Assembly (NCBI GenBank): GCA_020845705.1
Contig: JADLFH010000023.1
Span: forward strand, 23,420-87,419
DNA length: 64,000 nt
Reading direction: 5' to 3'
Source: Microthrixaceae bacterium
Lineage (GTDB): Bacteria > Actinomycetota > Acidimicrobiia > Acidimicrobiales > Microtrichaceae
Below, in pieces: positions 1 through 7,884 of this stretch; the stretch's first letter is position 1; each line of letters begins with the position of its first letter. The position numbers were made by a program, and so were the translations under genes. Below the pieces are notes generated by a model, which made no database searches, was not told the origin of the DNA, and was given only the letters and a program-made list of their open reading frames with translations.

Positions 1-1
1 A

Positions 2-994
2 GACCGCTTCGTGTTGGCCGTGGGCGCACGTGCCCAGGTGCCGGAGATCCCCGGCCTCGCCGAGTTCGGCTTCCACACATCGGACACGGTCATGCGGATC
101 GACGAGCTACCCCGACGGATGCTGGTGATCGGGGCGGGGTTCATCGCGACGGAGATGACCCACGTGTTCAGCGCGTTCGGCACCGAGGTGGTGATGGTCA
201 CCCGCGGCGATGGAGTCCTCACCCATCACGATCCTGATGTGTCCGCGGCGGCCACCGCCGCGATCGAAACCCGTGCCCGCCTTCACCGCCATGCCCGGGT
301 ACGTGGCGTCACAGGCCAACGCGAATCGGCTCTGGTCGCGATCGAGGACTCATCCGGACGGCTCACGAAGGTGGAGACGGACCTCATCCTCGTGGCCACG
401 GGCCGGATCCCCAACGGCGACCAACTTCGCCTGGAGGCGACAGGCCTGTCGCTCGACGAGGGGGGCTTCATCCCCACAGACGCAACCCTCGAGACCAGAG
501 TGCCGGGCATATTCGCGTTGGGCGACGCGACCAGTTCCGCGATGCTCAAGCACGTCGCCAACCACCAGGCGCGTGTCGTGCAGCACAACCTCCTGTCGCC
601 CGCGTCGCCGATGCGCGTGGAGCAGCGTTTCGTCCCCCACGCCGTGTTTGGCGAGCCTCAGGTGGCGGCGGTCGGGCTCAGCGAACCGGAGGCCGGCGCG
701 GCGGGCTACGACGTGGTTTGCGGTTACCGCCGCTACGGCGACACCGCCTATGGCTGGGCTCTCGATGATGAGCACAGCTTCTGCAAGCTCGTCGCCGACC
801 GCGCGACTCGCCGACTGCTGGGAGCCCACATCGTCGGCCCGCACGCGTCGATCCTGATCCAACAGTTGGTCCAGGGGCTCTGCTCAGACCTCAGCGTCGA
901 GCAGATGGCACGCGGCCAGATGTATCCCCACCCGGCCCTCACCGAAGTGGTCGAGCAGGCGCTTCTCGATCTTGCTCGGAAGTTCGGCGACTGA
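2..994 (+). CDS. mtr: Mycothione reductase-like FAD/NAD(P) disulfide oxidoreductase (5' truncated)
   Basis: The reading frame is already open at base 2, so the N-terminus with the FAD-binding and redox-active CxxxxC part lies outside the window. The remaining 330 residues hold the NAD(P)-binding Rossmann motif (VIGAGFIATE), the second FAD motif ending in FALGD, and the dimerisation domain. The C-terminal HPALTEVVE carries the His-Glu pair that acts as catalytic base in this superfamily. The HPAL...EVVE form and overall look favour mycothione reductase over dihydrolipoamide dehydrogenase or glutathione reductase. It would reduce oxidised mycothiol in the cytoplasm with NADPH. The missing active-site end leaves the exact substrate open. 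It converges on the next gene with a 9-base gap. Confidence 0.75.
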   Translation, partial: DRFVLAVGARAQVPEIPGLAEFGFHTSDTVMRIDELPRRMLVIGAGFIATEMTHVFSAFGTEVVMVTRGDGVLTHHDPDVSAAATAAIETRARLHRHARVRGVTGQRESALVAIEDSSGRLTKVETDLILVATGRIPNGDQLRLEATGLSLDEGGFIPTDATLETRVPGIFALGDATSSAMLKHVANHQARVVQHNLLSPASPMRVEQRFVPHAVFGEPQVAAVGLSEPEAGAAGYDVVCGYRRYGDTAYGWALDDEHSFCKLVADRATRRLLGAHIVGPHASILIQQLVQGLCSDLSVEQMARGQMYPHPALTEVVEQALLDLARKFGD

Positions 995-1003
995 GCCCTC
1001 GCC

Positions 1004-1315
1004 TCACTCGATCCGAACCTCATGGCCCATCAGCTGCTCGTAGCGGGCGAGTCGGGCGAGTCGGGTGTCAAGGCTGCTGCGCGAGACGGCCTCGCGCTCG
1101 CGGTGCAGGGCCGCACCCGCTGGTCGGCCCTCGACCATCTCGACGATCAGATAGGTGCCGACCACGACTCGTTCGGGAAGCATCTCCAGCGGGAAGTCCC
1201 ACGTCTCCTGGGCCTCACCTACGAGTACGATTGCCCGATCCTCGACGATCTCGGTGACAACCGCGTCGAGGGTCTCGGGGGGCGAATCCGACCGAGGGGG
1301 GTCCGGCTCGGTCAT
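1004..1315 (-). CDS. DUF3006-like small protein
   Basis: A 103-residue acidic protein. The ATG at 1313-1315 is chosen because upstream codons in the same frame show no family-like sequence. After a Pro/Ser-rich start, residues about 15-65 read as a small beta-barrel: TEIVEDRAIVLVGEAQETWDF, then LPERVVVGTYLIVEM. This is the pattern of DUF3006 proteins, in which a short domain tracks the negative charge and hydrophobicity of a strand-rich fold. The C-terminal 35 residues are a charged helix. The function of the family is unknown. The gene is divergent from the Arg-rich protein gene that starts at 1440, and the 124 bases between them must hold both promoters. Confidence 0.5.
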   Translation of the reverse strand: MTEPDPPRSDSPPETLDAVVTEIVEDRAIVLVGEAQETWDFPLEMLPERVVVGTYLIVEMVEGRPAGAALHREREAVSRSSLDTRLARLARYEQLMGHEVRIE

Positions 1316-1439
1316 CGCTGCCCCGCGGTCAGGTCCTTCCACATCATCCACCTCATCGGCGTCGTGAACGCCCCCTTGAGCAATGTGTGGGTCTACAGGG
1401 TTCAGGGGCGGATGCTCGCGGCGGTAGCTTTGACGAACT

Positions 1440-2807
1440 ATGCCCAGACTCGAAGTCGAACTCACCAGCTCTCGTGGCGACGGTATCTGGACCTGGCGCA
1501 AGGCCGGTGCCCGTCAGCCCAAGGGCGAGATCGCCGAGTCGCTGCTGCCTGACGGCTCGAAGGTCGGCGACGTTCTCCGCGTGGAGGCCGACCAGCTTCT
1601 CGACGGCATCGAGATCACCGCCGTGCTCCCGCCGAAGGGAGAGCGAGTCGATCGCTTCGAACGGATCGAGCTGAAGCGACGTCCGGCACCCGACCAACTC
1701 GTCTCCACCAGCCTGGTCGGCAAGGGCCGCGGCGATCGCGACCGCCCGAGAGGTCGCGATCGCCAAGATCGGCGACCCCGGGATGATCGGGGTGATCGGG
1801 GTGATCGGGACCGCACGCGTTCGGCCGGAGATCGACCCCAGCGGCGCGCTCCTCGCCCGCCGGTGCAGGAACGACCCAAGCCCAAGCGGATCCGCCCGTT
1901 GCGGACCCACCGCGACGCCGTGTTGGAATCGATCGACGCGCCGTTCAGACCAATTGCGGAGCAGGTGCTCAAAGGGGGTGTACCCGCGGTACGTCAGGCA
2001 CTCGACGAGCAGAACAAACGCAACCGTGAAGCGGGTCGTCCCGAGATCGCCGGAGACGAGCTCATTGCCGTGGCCGAGCGACTCCTCCCCCAGCTCCGAG
2101 CTGCTGAGTGGCGCGACAGGGCGGATGCCGCGCTGAAGATCCTCGAAGAGATCGACCTGCGCGACCTCCGCTCGGTCGTGGTCGCGGCCGATGCCGGTAG
2201 GGATGACGAGAGTCGGACGCTGGGCCAGCAGCTCAAGGACGCGCTCGGCCGCCGCGTGGAGGAGGAGCACACCGCCTGGCTGGCCGAGCTCCAAGAGCTC
2301 CTCGACCAGGAGCGGATCGTCCGCGCTCTTCGCGTGAGCTCGCGCCCGCCCAAGGCCGGGGTTCCCCTGCCTGGTCCCATCGTCGAGCGGCTCGTGTCGC
2401 AGGCGTCGGCGGCGCTCAACGCCGAGATCACGGCGGATCGCTGGTCGACCATGCTCGACGCACTGTCCTTCTCCCCTGTCCGCAACTCCGTCAACCCTGC
2501 AACCCTGCCGGATCCCGCACCCGACGCGGTCCTCGACGCGGTAAAGGCCGTCGCGGATCGCCTCCCCCATATCGTTGCCGCGTTCGGCATCGATCCAGCT
2601 TCGGTACCGAAGTCCGCGAAGCGCCGTCCCGGTCCCGCACGTGCGAAGCGCACCCCTAAAGCGGTCGCCGCGGATACACCGAAGGCGGAGGCCGCGGATT
2701 CGTCCGTCGCCGCACCTCGGGAGCCTGAGGTTACGGAGATCTCAGCCGCGCAGGTCGACCAGGTCGAACAGGTCGCCGGGCCGAGCGAGGACGACGCCCT
2801 GGGGTGA
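1440..2807 (+). CDS. Arg/Asp-rich hypothetical protein
   Basis: A 455-residue protein of no recognised family. Residues 1-80 form a compact beta-rich domain (PRLEVELTSS...GDVLRVEADQLLDGIEI) that could be an OB-like or S1-like fold. Residues about 95-145 are a low-complexity linker of RGD/DRGDRD repeats, encoded by short tandem GATCGGGGT-type repeats near 1780-1810. Residues 150-370 are helical and moderately conserved in look, including LRTHRDAVLESIDAPFRPIAEQVLKGG and repeated amphipathic helices. The C-terminal 80 residues are Ala/Pro/Lys-rich and then acidic. A basic linker beside an OB-like domain suggests nucleic-acid binding, but that is inference. Its last 66 bases overlap the convergent HAD gene. 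Confidence 0.6.
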   Translation: MPRLEVELTSSRGDGIWTWRKAGARQPKGEIAESLLPDGSKVGDVLRVEADQLLDGIEITAVLPPKGERVDRFERIELKRRPAPDQLVSTSLVGKGRGDRDRPRGRDRQDRRPRDDRGDRGDRDRTRSAGDRPQRRAPRPPVQERPKPKRIRPLRTHRDAVLESIDAPFRPIAEQVLKGGVPAVRQALDEQNKRNREAGRPEIAGDELIAVAERLLPQLRAAEWRDRADAALKILEEIDLRDLRSVVVAADAGRDDESRTLGQQLKDALGRRVEEEHTAWLAELQELLDQERIVRALRVSSRPPKAGVPLPGPIVERLVSQASAALNAEITADRWSTMLDALSFSPVRNSVNPATLPDPAPDAVLDAVKAVADRLPHIVAAFGIDPASVPKSAKRRPGPARAKRTPKAVAADTPKAEAADSSVAAPREPEVTEISAAQVDQVEQVAGPSEDDALG

Positions 2808-3302
2808 GGCGGCGAGGGTTCGGGGGTTCCATCCGGCCCAGGCGAACCTGCAACCAACCTCCGCAGCGCACTGCTGGTCGTGCGGCGTATCCCCAACGAA
2901 GCAGACATCCTCCGGCGCAACCCCCAGCGCAGCCAGCACCGGAGTGAGTTCCTTCGCCTTCCAGCCGAAGTCCTCGGCAAACCACGCCGTCTCGGGTGCC
3001 CACCCGAGACGGTTGAGCTCCGCGAGGCCCGAGGTCCGCGCCTTGTTGGAACAGATCGACCAGCGGGTGAGGGCATCCAACATCTCGGCGACCCCTGGAA
3101 ACGGCTGCACCGACGAGGCGTCGTATGCGGCCAGGTACTCCTCGACGCTGAACCCGAGCCGTTCACACTCGTCTTGTACCGGGTGCCCGAAGGTGACCTC
3201 GCTGAGGGAAACCCCGAGTTGCAGGAAGGGCTCGATCAGAGCCCGGTCGGAGTCGATGAGTGTGCCGTCGAGGTCGAAGATGATGCAGCGTGCTTCGGCC
3301 AT
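2742..3302 (-). CDS. HAD-family hydrolase (phosphoglycolate phosphatase-like)
   Basis: A 186-residue haloacid dehalogenase-type phosphatase. Motif I is FDLDGTLID near residue 9 (nucleophile and general-acid Asp), motif II is the Ser in ICSNKA, the motif III Lys lies near GWKAKEL, and motif IV is FVGDTPHDQQCA. The small helical cap between motifs I and II fits the Gph/PgmB subgroup. The substrate is a small phosphomonoester and cannot be named from sequence. The C-terminal 22 codons overlap, on the opposite strand, the end of the Arg-rich protein gene. The gene is divergent from the enoyl-CoA hydratase gene across 68 bases. Confidence 0.85.
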   Translation of the reverse strand: MAEARCIIFDLDGTLIDSDRALIEPFLQLGVSLSEVTFGHPVQDECERLGFSVEEYLAAYDASSVQPFPGVAEMLDALTRWSICSNKARTSGLAELNRLGWAPETAWFAEDFGWKAKELTPVLAALGVAPEDVCFVGDTPHDQQCAAEVGCRFAWAGWNPRTLAASPQGVVLARPGDLFDLVDLRG

Positions 3303-3370
3303 GAGAACCCACGTTACGACCCATCCGCCACGAAGTAGACCGCTCGGTCAAGTTCTCCTAACGTACCGCC

Positions 3371-4144
3371 ATGATCGACTATGAGAAGCAGGGCAACGTC
3401 GGCATCATCACGATCAACCGACCGAGCGCACGGAACGCGGTGAACACCGAGGTGGCCACCGGCATCGAAGCCGCGATCGACCAGATCGAGGAGGACGACG
3501 ATGTGTGGGTCGCCATCCTGACGGGGGCCAAGACCGAGAAGGGCTACATCTTCTGTGCGGGCGCAGACCTCAAGCAGATGAGCGTCGATCCCGGCGGGAT
3601 GCAGACTCAACGGGGCGGCTTCGGTGGTCTCGTGCAGCGGGAGCGGACAAAGCCGCTGATCGCTGCGGTCGACGGCCCCGCCCTGGCGGGTGGCACCGAG
3701 TTGGTGTTGGCCTGCGATCTGGTCGTCGCCTCCCGCACCGCCGTTTTCGGCATCCCCGAGGTGAAGCGGAATCTGGTGGCGGCTGCGGGAGGTCTGTTCC
3801 GCCTCCCACGCAAGCTCCCCCGCAACATCGCGATGGAGCTCGCCCTCACCGGCAGACTCGACTTCCCCGCCGAGCGGGCGCATCACTTCGGACTCGTCAA
3901 CACGCTGTGCGAGGAAGGCGGAGCCCTTGAGGCAGCCCTGGAGCTTGCAACCCAGATCACGGCAGCGGCGCCGCTCGCGGTTCGAGAGAGCCGCAAGATC
4001 GTGCTGGAGGCAACCGATCAGCCAGATGAGATCGGTTGGGCGATGTCGGGCGAGGGGATCATGAAGATGTTCAGCACCGAGGACTTCACCGAGGGCCTCA
4101 CCGCGTTCATCGAGAAGCGCGACCCGCAGTGGAAGGGCCGCTGA
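3371..4144 (+). CDS. Enoyl-CoA hydratase/isomerase family protein
   Basis: A 257-residue crotonase-fold protein, the normal length for the family. The first oxyanion-hole segment is IFCAGADLKQM near residue 60 and the second is AVDGPALAGGTELVLACDLVVAS near residues 100-120. The Glu of the GGTEL segment occupies the place of a catalytic Glu in crotonase. The downstream GIPEVKRNLVAAAGG is also typical. It probably hydrates 2-enoyl-CoA in fatty-acid or amino-acid breakdown. No beta-oxidation partners adjoin it; an acyl-CoA dehydrogenase and a CoA ligase lie 53 kb away in the window. No clear Shine-Dalgarno sequence precedes the ATG, so a leaderless transcript is possible. Confidence 0.85.
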   Translation: MIDYEKQGNVGIITINRPSARNAVNTEVATGIEAAIDQIEEDDDVWVAILTGAKTEKGYIFCAGADLKQMSVDPGGMQTQRGGFGGLVQRERTKPLIAAVDGPALAGGTELVLACDLVVASRTAVFGIPEVKRNLVAAAGGLFRLPRKLPRNIAMELALTGRLDFPAERAHHFGLVNTLCEEGGALEAALELATQITAAAPLAVRESRKIVLEATDQPDEIGWAMSGEGIMKMFSTEDFTEGLTAFIEKRDPQWKGR

Positions 4145-4154
4145 GCCTCGGCGT

Positions 4155-4562
4155 TCAGACGATCAGGTCCAACACGCCGGCTTCGGCCAGGAACTCCGCG
4201 AGGCCGTCTGTGAGCGGTAGTTCGCAGACGGCCTCGAATGGCACCCATGCCGCTTCGGCGGCGTCGCCGCCGCAGGCGATCTCACCGCCCAGCACGGTCA
4301 CCTCGAAATCCAAGATCACGTAGTGGTACGAGTCGTCGATCACCTCGAACCACCCGAACAGCGGTCCGCACACGGCGTCAAGGCCGGTCTCTTCTGCGAT
4401 CTCCCTGACGACGGCCTCCGCAGCGGTCTCACCGCCCTCGATGCGTCCCCCCGGCAGGCTCCATCGTCCGCCTGCGGGCCCATGCCCTCGCCGGACGAGG
4501 AGAAGCTCACCACCACTCACCGCGACTCCTGCGACGCACGCTTCGGGCCGGGCCCTCGGCAT
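4155..4562 (-). CDS. NUDIX hydrolase
   Basis: A 135-residue single-domain NUDIX protein. The Nudix box GGRIEGGETAAEAVVREIAEETG is present near residues 40-62 with the REIAEETG metal-binding core intact. The fold begins with VAGVAVSGGELLLVRRG, like many small MutT/ADP-ribose hydrolases. The ATG at 4560-4562 gives the standard N-terminus and lies 5 bases after the stop of the GNAT gene, so the two are probably co-transcribed. The substrate is a nucleoside diphosphate linked to another group and is not predictable further. Confidence 0.85.
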   Translation of the reverse strand: MPRARPEACVAGVAVSGGELLLVRRGHGPAGGRWSLPGGRIEGGETAAEAVVREIAEETGLDAVCGPLFGWFEVIDDSYHYVILDFEVTVLGGEIACGGDAAEAAWVPFEAVCELPLTDGLAEFLAEAGVLDLIV

Positions 4563-4567
4563 GGTCG

Positions 4568-4984
4568 TCACAGCGGGCGACTCACCTGAAGGAGCCTGCT
4601 CGCCATGCCGTGAGCCTCGAAGAAGTTCTTCGTGTTCCGGTCGCCTGCGAACACGACGGATTCCAGCGAGGTGCACCCCCAGTCGCGCGCGGTGGAGAGG
4701 GCACGCTCCAGGAGTTGATGGCCGACACCCACGTCCCGGGCCTCAACCTCGACGTAGATGGCGTCTAGAACCGCGGTGGCGGCATCTCGGCGAAGCAGGG
4801 CGAACCCGACCACAGACGCCTCGACGAGGCCCACGAGGCTGATGGTTGACGTGTCGTGGCAGCCCGCGAGCAGTTCCAGATACCGCCGGCCTCCACGCTG
4901 CGTCTCGACCTCGGCACGACTTCGTTCATGAAGGCGGGCCAGGTTCACCTGGTCGGAGACCAGCGCTACGCGGGCCCCGACCAC
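4568..4984 (-). CDS. GNAT-family N-acetyltransferase
   Basis: A 138-residue GCN5-related acetyltransferase starting at a GTG. The core strand and acetyl-CoA loop are seen in LDAIYVEVEARDVGVGHQLLERAL (residues about 72-95), where R/Q-x-x-G-x-G/A is represented by RDVGVG. The segment FFEAHGM near the end is the usual beta-6 region. The acceptor substrate is unknown. It is flanked with tiny gaps by the repeat protein gene upstream (4 bases) and the NUDIX gene downstream (5 bases), all on the minus strand, which suggests one operon. Confidence 0.75.
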   Translation of the reverse strand: MVGARVALVSDQVNLARLHERSRAEVETQRGGRRYLELLAGCHDTSTISLVGLVEASVVGFALLRRDAATAVLDAIYVEVEARDVGVGHQLLERALSTARDWGCTSLESVVFAGDRNTKNFFEAHGMASRLLQVSRPL

Positions 4985-4988
4985 GCCC

Positions 4989-5591
4989 TCAGGAACCTTG
5001 GAGCTGTGCTACCCGCCCGAGGATCGTCTGACGCGAACGGTGCGCCGACTCATAGAGCCGGATCGATTCCAGCTCGGCAGGAGTCAGGCTGTCGAGGCGG
5101 GGAATGACCTGCGAGGCGGCAAGCTGGTCGTAGTCGGGGATGGCCAGGCCATCACCGACAACCGGCGGTGGGGCCACGGCCGCGGCCTTGGCCGGCGCAC
5201 GCTTGGCCGCCGCCTTAGCGGGAGCACGCTTGGCCGCCGCCTTCGCGGGAGCACGCTTGGCCGCCGCCTTGGACGGCGCCTTCTTCGTCGCCGGCTTCGC
5301 AGTCTCGGCAGCCTTTGCAGTGGACGGCTTTGCCGCCTTCTTGGCAGGAGGCGTCGTGGCCACGATGATCTCGTCGTCGGTGTTGCCCACCACGTGGAGC
5401 TTTGGGGGCGGAGCCGGAGCTTCGGGCTCCTGGGTCGCCTTTCCCGGGCACGACAAGTTCCCGATCAGGCTCATGGCGACGGCGAGCTGCTCACGGCTCC
5501 GCTCGACGAGACGTGGGACAACAGCGGTCATCTCACCGGCGAGATCCTCCGCGGCACGGCGGAGGCCCTCGATGGCGCTCTGTTCGGTCAT
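4989..5591 (-). CDS. Lys/Ala repeat protein with histone-tail-like middle
   Basis: A 200-residue protein; the ATG at 5589-5591 is the first in-frame start that excludes the Arg-rich out-of-frame extension. Residues 1-50 are amphipathic helix (EQSAIEGLRRAAEDLAGEM...), like a helical scaffold. Residues about 75-135 are low-complexity Lys/Ala/Pro with tandem 9-residue units AAAKRAPAK, encoded by 27-bp DNA repeats at 5202-5255. The last 50 residues (IPDYDQLAASQVIPRLDSLT...) form a short helical module that I have seen at the C-terminus of other actinobacterial proteins. The repeats resemble the C-terminal tails of mycobacterial HupB and H1-like proteins, so DNA or RNA binding is plausible but unproven. 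Confidence 0.65.
   Translation of the reverse strand: MTEQSAIEGLRRAAEDLAGEMTAVVPRLVERSREQLAVAMSLIGNLSCPGKATQEPEAPAPPPKLHVVGNTDDEIIVATTPPAKKAAKPSTAKAAETAKPATKKAPSKAAAKRAPAKAAAKRAPAKAAAKRAPAKAAAVAPPPVVGDGLAIPDYDQLAASQVIPRLDSLTPAELESIRLYESAHRSRQTILGRVAQLQGS
5202..5255 (-). repeat. 27-bp tandem repeat inside coding sequence
   Basis: Two nearly identical 27-bp units (5202-5228 and 5229-5255, one base different) followed by a partial third unit. They encode the AAAKRAPAK nonapeptides of the Lys/Ala-rich protein. Because the unit length is a multiple of three, copy-number change would keep the frame and lengthen or shorten the basic tail. Confidence 0.85.
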
Positions 5592-5637
5592 GCGCGCATC
5601 TTTGCAGCGAGCCGCCCCGACGCGCACGTCGAAGGAT

Positions 5638-6153
5638 TCAGTCCATGGCGGCGACGGCCGCAATCGACGGGCAGTCGTCATATCCCTCAGGGCATGTTGG
5701 GTGATCCCTGCGACCGAACTGCCTCGGGTGAACGATGAGGAAGCACATGGTGCAGGTGAACTCCCCCTCCTTCTTCGCGGTGATGCCATCCGCGTTGTCG
5801 GGATCCGTGCGATCGGGGACTTCCTCTTCCTCCTCGTCGTCGAGGTCGTCGCCCGACGCGATCCGGTCTTTGAGGATCGTGTCGAGGTCGGCTTCCACGT
5901 CGTCGGGGTCGTCGTCCTCGTCCTCTTCCTCGTCCTCTCCGCCCGTGGGCCGCTTTCGCGGGACGGCCGGCTCCTCATCGTCGTCGGCTTCGAGCGCGTC
6001 GTCATCGCCCAGCTCGCCGTCATCGCCCAGCTCGCCGTCGTCGTCTCCCTCGATGTCGGGATCGACTACCTCGTCGCCGAACTCCTCGTCCTCCTCGTCA
6101 AACTCCTCGTCCTCGAGGAGCTCTTCCTCATCGATCTCGTTGTCCTCTGCCAT
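5638..6153 (-). CDS. DUF4193-type acidic protein with cysteine-rich C-terminus
   Basis: A 171-residue protein with an extremely acidic first 130 residues (runs of Glu and Asp) and a short conserved C-terminal domain containing FTCTMCFLIVHPRQ and then HPTCPEGYDDCP. The four cysteines look like a metal-binding ribbon. This combination is that of the DUF4193 proteins found across Actinomycetota, whose role is unknown. The ATG at 6151-6153 opens directly on the acidic sequence. The low-complexity acidic segment gives the opposite strand a Ser-rich frame that is not a gene. Confidence 0.8.
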   Translation of the reverse strand: MAEDNEIDEEELLEDEEFDEEDEEFGDEVVDPDIEGDDDGELGDDGELGDDDALEADDDEEPAVPRKRPTGGEDEEEDEDDDPDDVEADLDTILKDRIASGDDLDDEEEEEVPDRTDPDNADGITAKKEGEFTCTMCFLIVHPRQFGRRDHPTCPEGYDDCPSIAAVAAMD

Positions 6154-6233
6154 CGCGTCCTCGATTCGGCGGGACTGCCCCGCACGCGGCGGGAATAATG
6201 GCACAGCTCGTCTCGCCCGGTTGGCACTTGTGC

Positions 6234-7862
6234 TCAACCAACGTCGTAACGTGGCGCCGCGGCGGCGCGACGGAGTTCGGCACGCCGTTCGGCTTCGAGC
6301 CGTTCGAGCTCGGGTTCCGCACTGTGGTCCACGAAGCGCATCATCTCGGCGATCGCCCGGTGACCGGCGCCTTCGGCGATCAGGTGATGCATGTCCTGGG
6401 CGACGTTGCGGTACGCGGGATGGCCCTGAGGAGCCGAGCGGAGCTCGATCAGGTGCATGGCCTCGCGGGCATTCATCTGCATCACATATCGGACCCGATA
6501 TGCCAGCGCCACGGCGTACTGCGCCTGTTGAGGGAACTGCTCGAACATGATGTCGTGCAACTCGGCGGAAGTCGCCATGGCGGCGTCGTAGCGCTCCATC
6601 GCCCCGGCATCGGCCACCGCTTCGGGTCGGACGAACCCGTGTAGCGGCGAAAGGTCCTGCCACTCGATGGTCAGCAACCGATGCCGTTGCAGGTCACGGA
6701 AAGCCCCGTAGTCCGACAGCACGTCGAAGCGGTATCCCGCACGCTCCAGAGCACGTCCGGGCTTGTGCCGCCGGTTCCGGCGATCGCCCACGTAGGCACG
6801 GATGACCGCGAGTCGATCCTCCACCGACATGGCCCGCACCCGATCCTCGATGGCCGTCTCGGGAAGGTGCGACGACGAGTAGAGCATCGCGGCGACGACC
6901 TTGACCTCGCCGTCGGGATCGAAGTCGACGAGGGTCACCTTCGAGTCGGTCGGCGGCCCCGCGTCGGATGGCAACAGCCGTGCCGCGATGTCGCGCATCG
7001 CTGCACGGTTCTCCCCCATGTAGTTGCTCCAGGCGCCGCCGCGGTCGGCCACATCGACCCGACGCAGGAACGACGGGATCACCTTCCGGAGCTCATCGAG
7101 CATCAGCTGCGAGTAGTCGACCACCTCCGGCAGCAGCGAGGCGCGCATCCTCAACAGGAGCTGTTCGAAGCCCTGGCCGGTGCCGTAGATCCCCACGTTC
7201 GACAGCGCGGCAGCGGGCAGCAGGCCCCTCAGCGCGTCGAACGCCTTGGCCCGTGTTGCCTGCCGGTACACGAAGTCGCTGTCGGCGGGGTCCTTGGGTG
7301 TGAGATCCCGGAAGTAGTCGGCCAGCACCGGGAGCAGCTCGGCATAGGTGTCGAACATGAGATCCATGTCACCGACGAAGCGAGCTCCCAACGACGAGCT
7401 CAACACGGCCTCATCGCGGTGATAGCGGTAACGGCCCCCAAGGCGGGTGTCGTAGGCGATGTAGCGGGTGGACTGCTCGAGGTAGGACATCAACCGGCCC
7501 CACTCGAGGACCTTCGTGAGGAGATTCGACGCCTGCTCGCAGGCCAGATGCACTCCGCCCAGCTGCGCAACAGAGTCGTCTCCGTACTCCACGAACACCT
7601 TCTCGTAGAGGGCTTCGGCACGCTGCACCCCGATGGTCGCGTCGACGGTGACGTCGCCGGCCACCTCCAGCTCTCCCACGAACTCGTCGAGGAACAGGCG
7701 CCGCAGCGACTTGGCCGATCGCGAATAGCGGGCGAAGAGCGCGCCCTTCACCACCTCGGGGAGGTTGACCAGGGCGAAGACGGGCCCGTCGAGGTTGGTG
7801 AAGTACCGGCGCAGAATCGACTGCTCTGACGCCGTGAAGTCCTCTGCCACGTAGGGGTTCAC
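6234..7862 (-). CDS. Double-length ThyX-like (FAD-dependent thymidylate synthase family) protein
   Basis: A 542-residue protein about twice the length of ThyX. The first half carries ALFARYSRSAKSLRRLF and, at residues 129-134, EQSTRY, which resembles the end of the ThyX signature. The second half carries FRDLQRHRLLTIEWQDL near residue 385, with the QRHR phosphate-binding part of the signature, and ends with HLIELRSAPQGHPAYR, as ThyX ends. The full ThyX motif RHRxxSxNExSxRY is not intact in either half. The protein therefore looks like a fused, partly degenerate ThyX pair. Thymidylate synthase activity cannot be assumed. The GTG at 7860-7862 is preferred because the next upstream ATG would overlap the preceding gene. 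Confidence 0.7.
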   Translation of the reverse strand: MNPYVAEDFTASEQSILRRYFTNLDGPVFALVNLPEVVKGALFARYSRSAKSLRRLFLDEFVGELEVAGDVTVDATIGVQRAEALYEKVFVEYGDDSVAQLGGVHLACEQASNLLTKVLEWGRLMSYLEQSTRYIAYDTRLGGRYRYHRDEAVLSSSLGARFVGDMDLMFDTYAELLPVLADYFRDLTPKDPADSDFVYRQATRAKAFDALRGLLPAAALSNVGIYGTGQGFEQLLLRMRASLLPEVVDYSQLMLDELRKVIPSFLRRVDVADRGGAWSNYMGENRAAMRDIAARLLPSDAGPPTDSKVTLVDFDPDGEVKVVAAMLYSSSHLPETAIEDRVRAMSVEDRLAVIRAYVGDRRNRRHKPGRALERAGYRFDVLSDYGAFRDLQRHRLLTIEWQDLSPLHGFVRPEAVADAGAMERYDAAMATSAELHDIMFEQFPQQAQYAVALAYRVRYVMQMNAREAMHLIELRSAPQGHPAYRNVAQDMHHLIAEGAGHRAIAEMMRFVDHSAEPELERLEAERRAELRRAAAAPRYDVG

Positions 7863-7884
7863 AGCATGGCAGGTTAGGGGCGCA

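Noticed and set aside
1353..2570. Long minus-strand frame opposite the Arg-rich protein
   Set aside because: High GC keeps the frame open; its translation shows no family motif and it overlaps two better-supported genes.
5202..5255. CRISPR-like direct repeats
   Set aside because: The repeats are contiguous 27-bp coding units without unique spacers, so this is a peptide repeat and not a CRISPR array.
5735..6550. Long Ser-rich plus-strand frame opposite the acidic protein gene
   Set aside because: It is the mirror of Glu/Asp codon runs of the DUF4193-type gene on the minus strand and contains no domain of its own.
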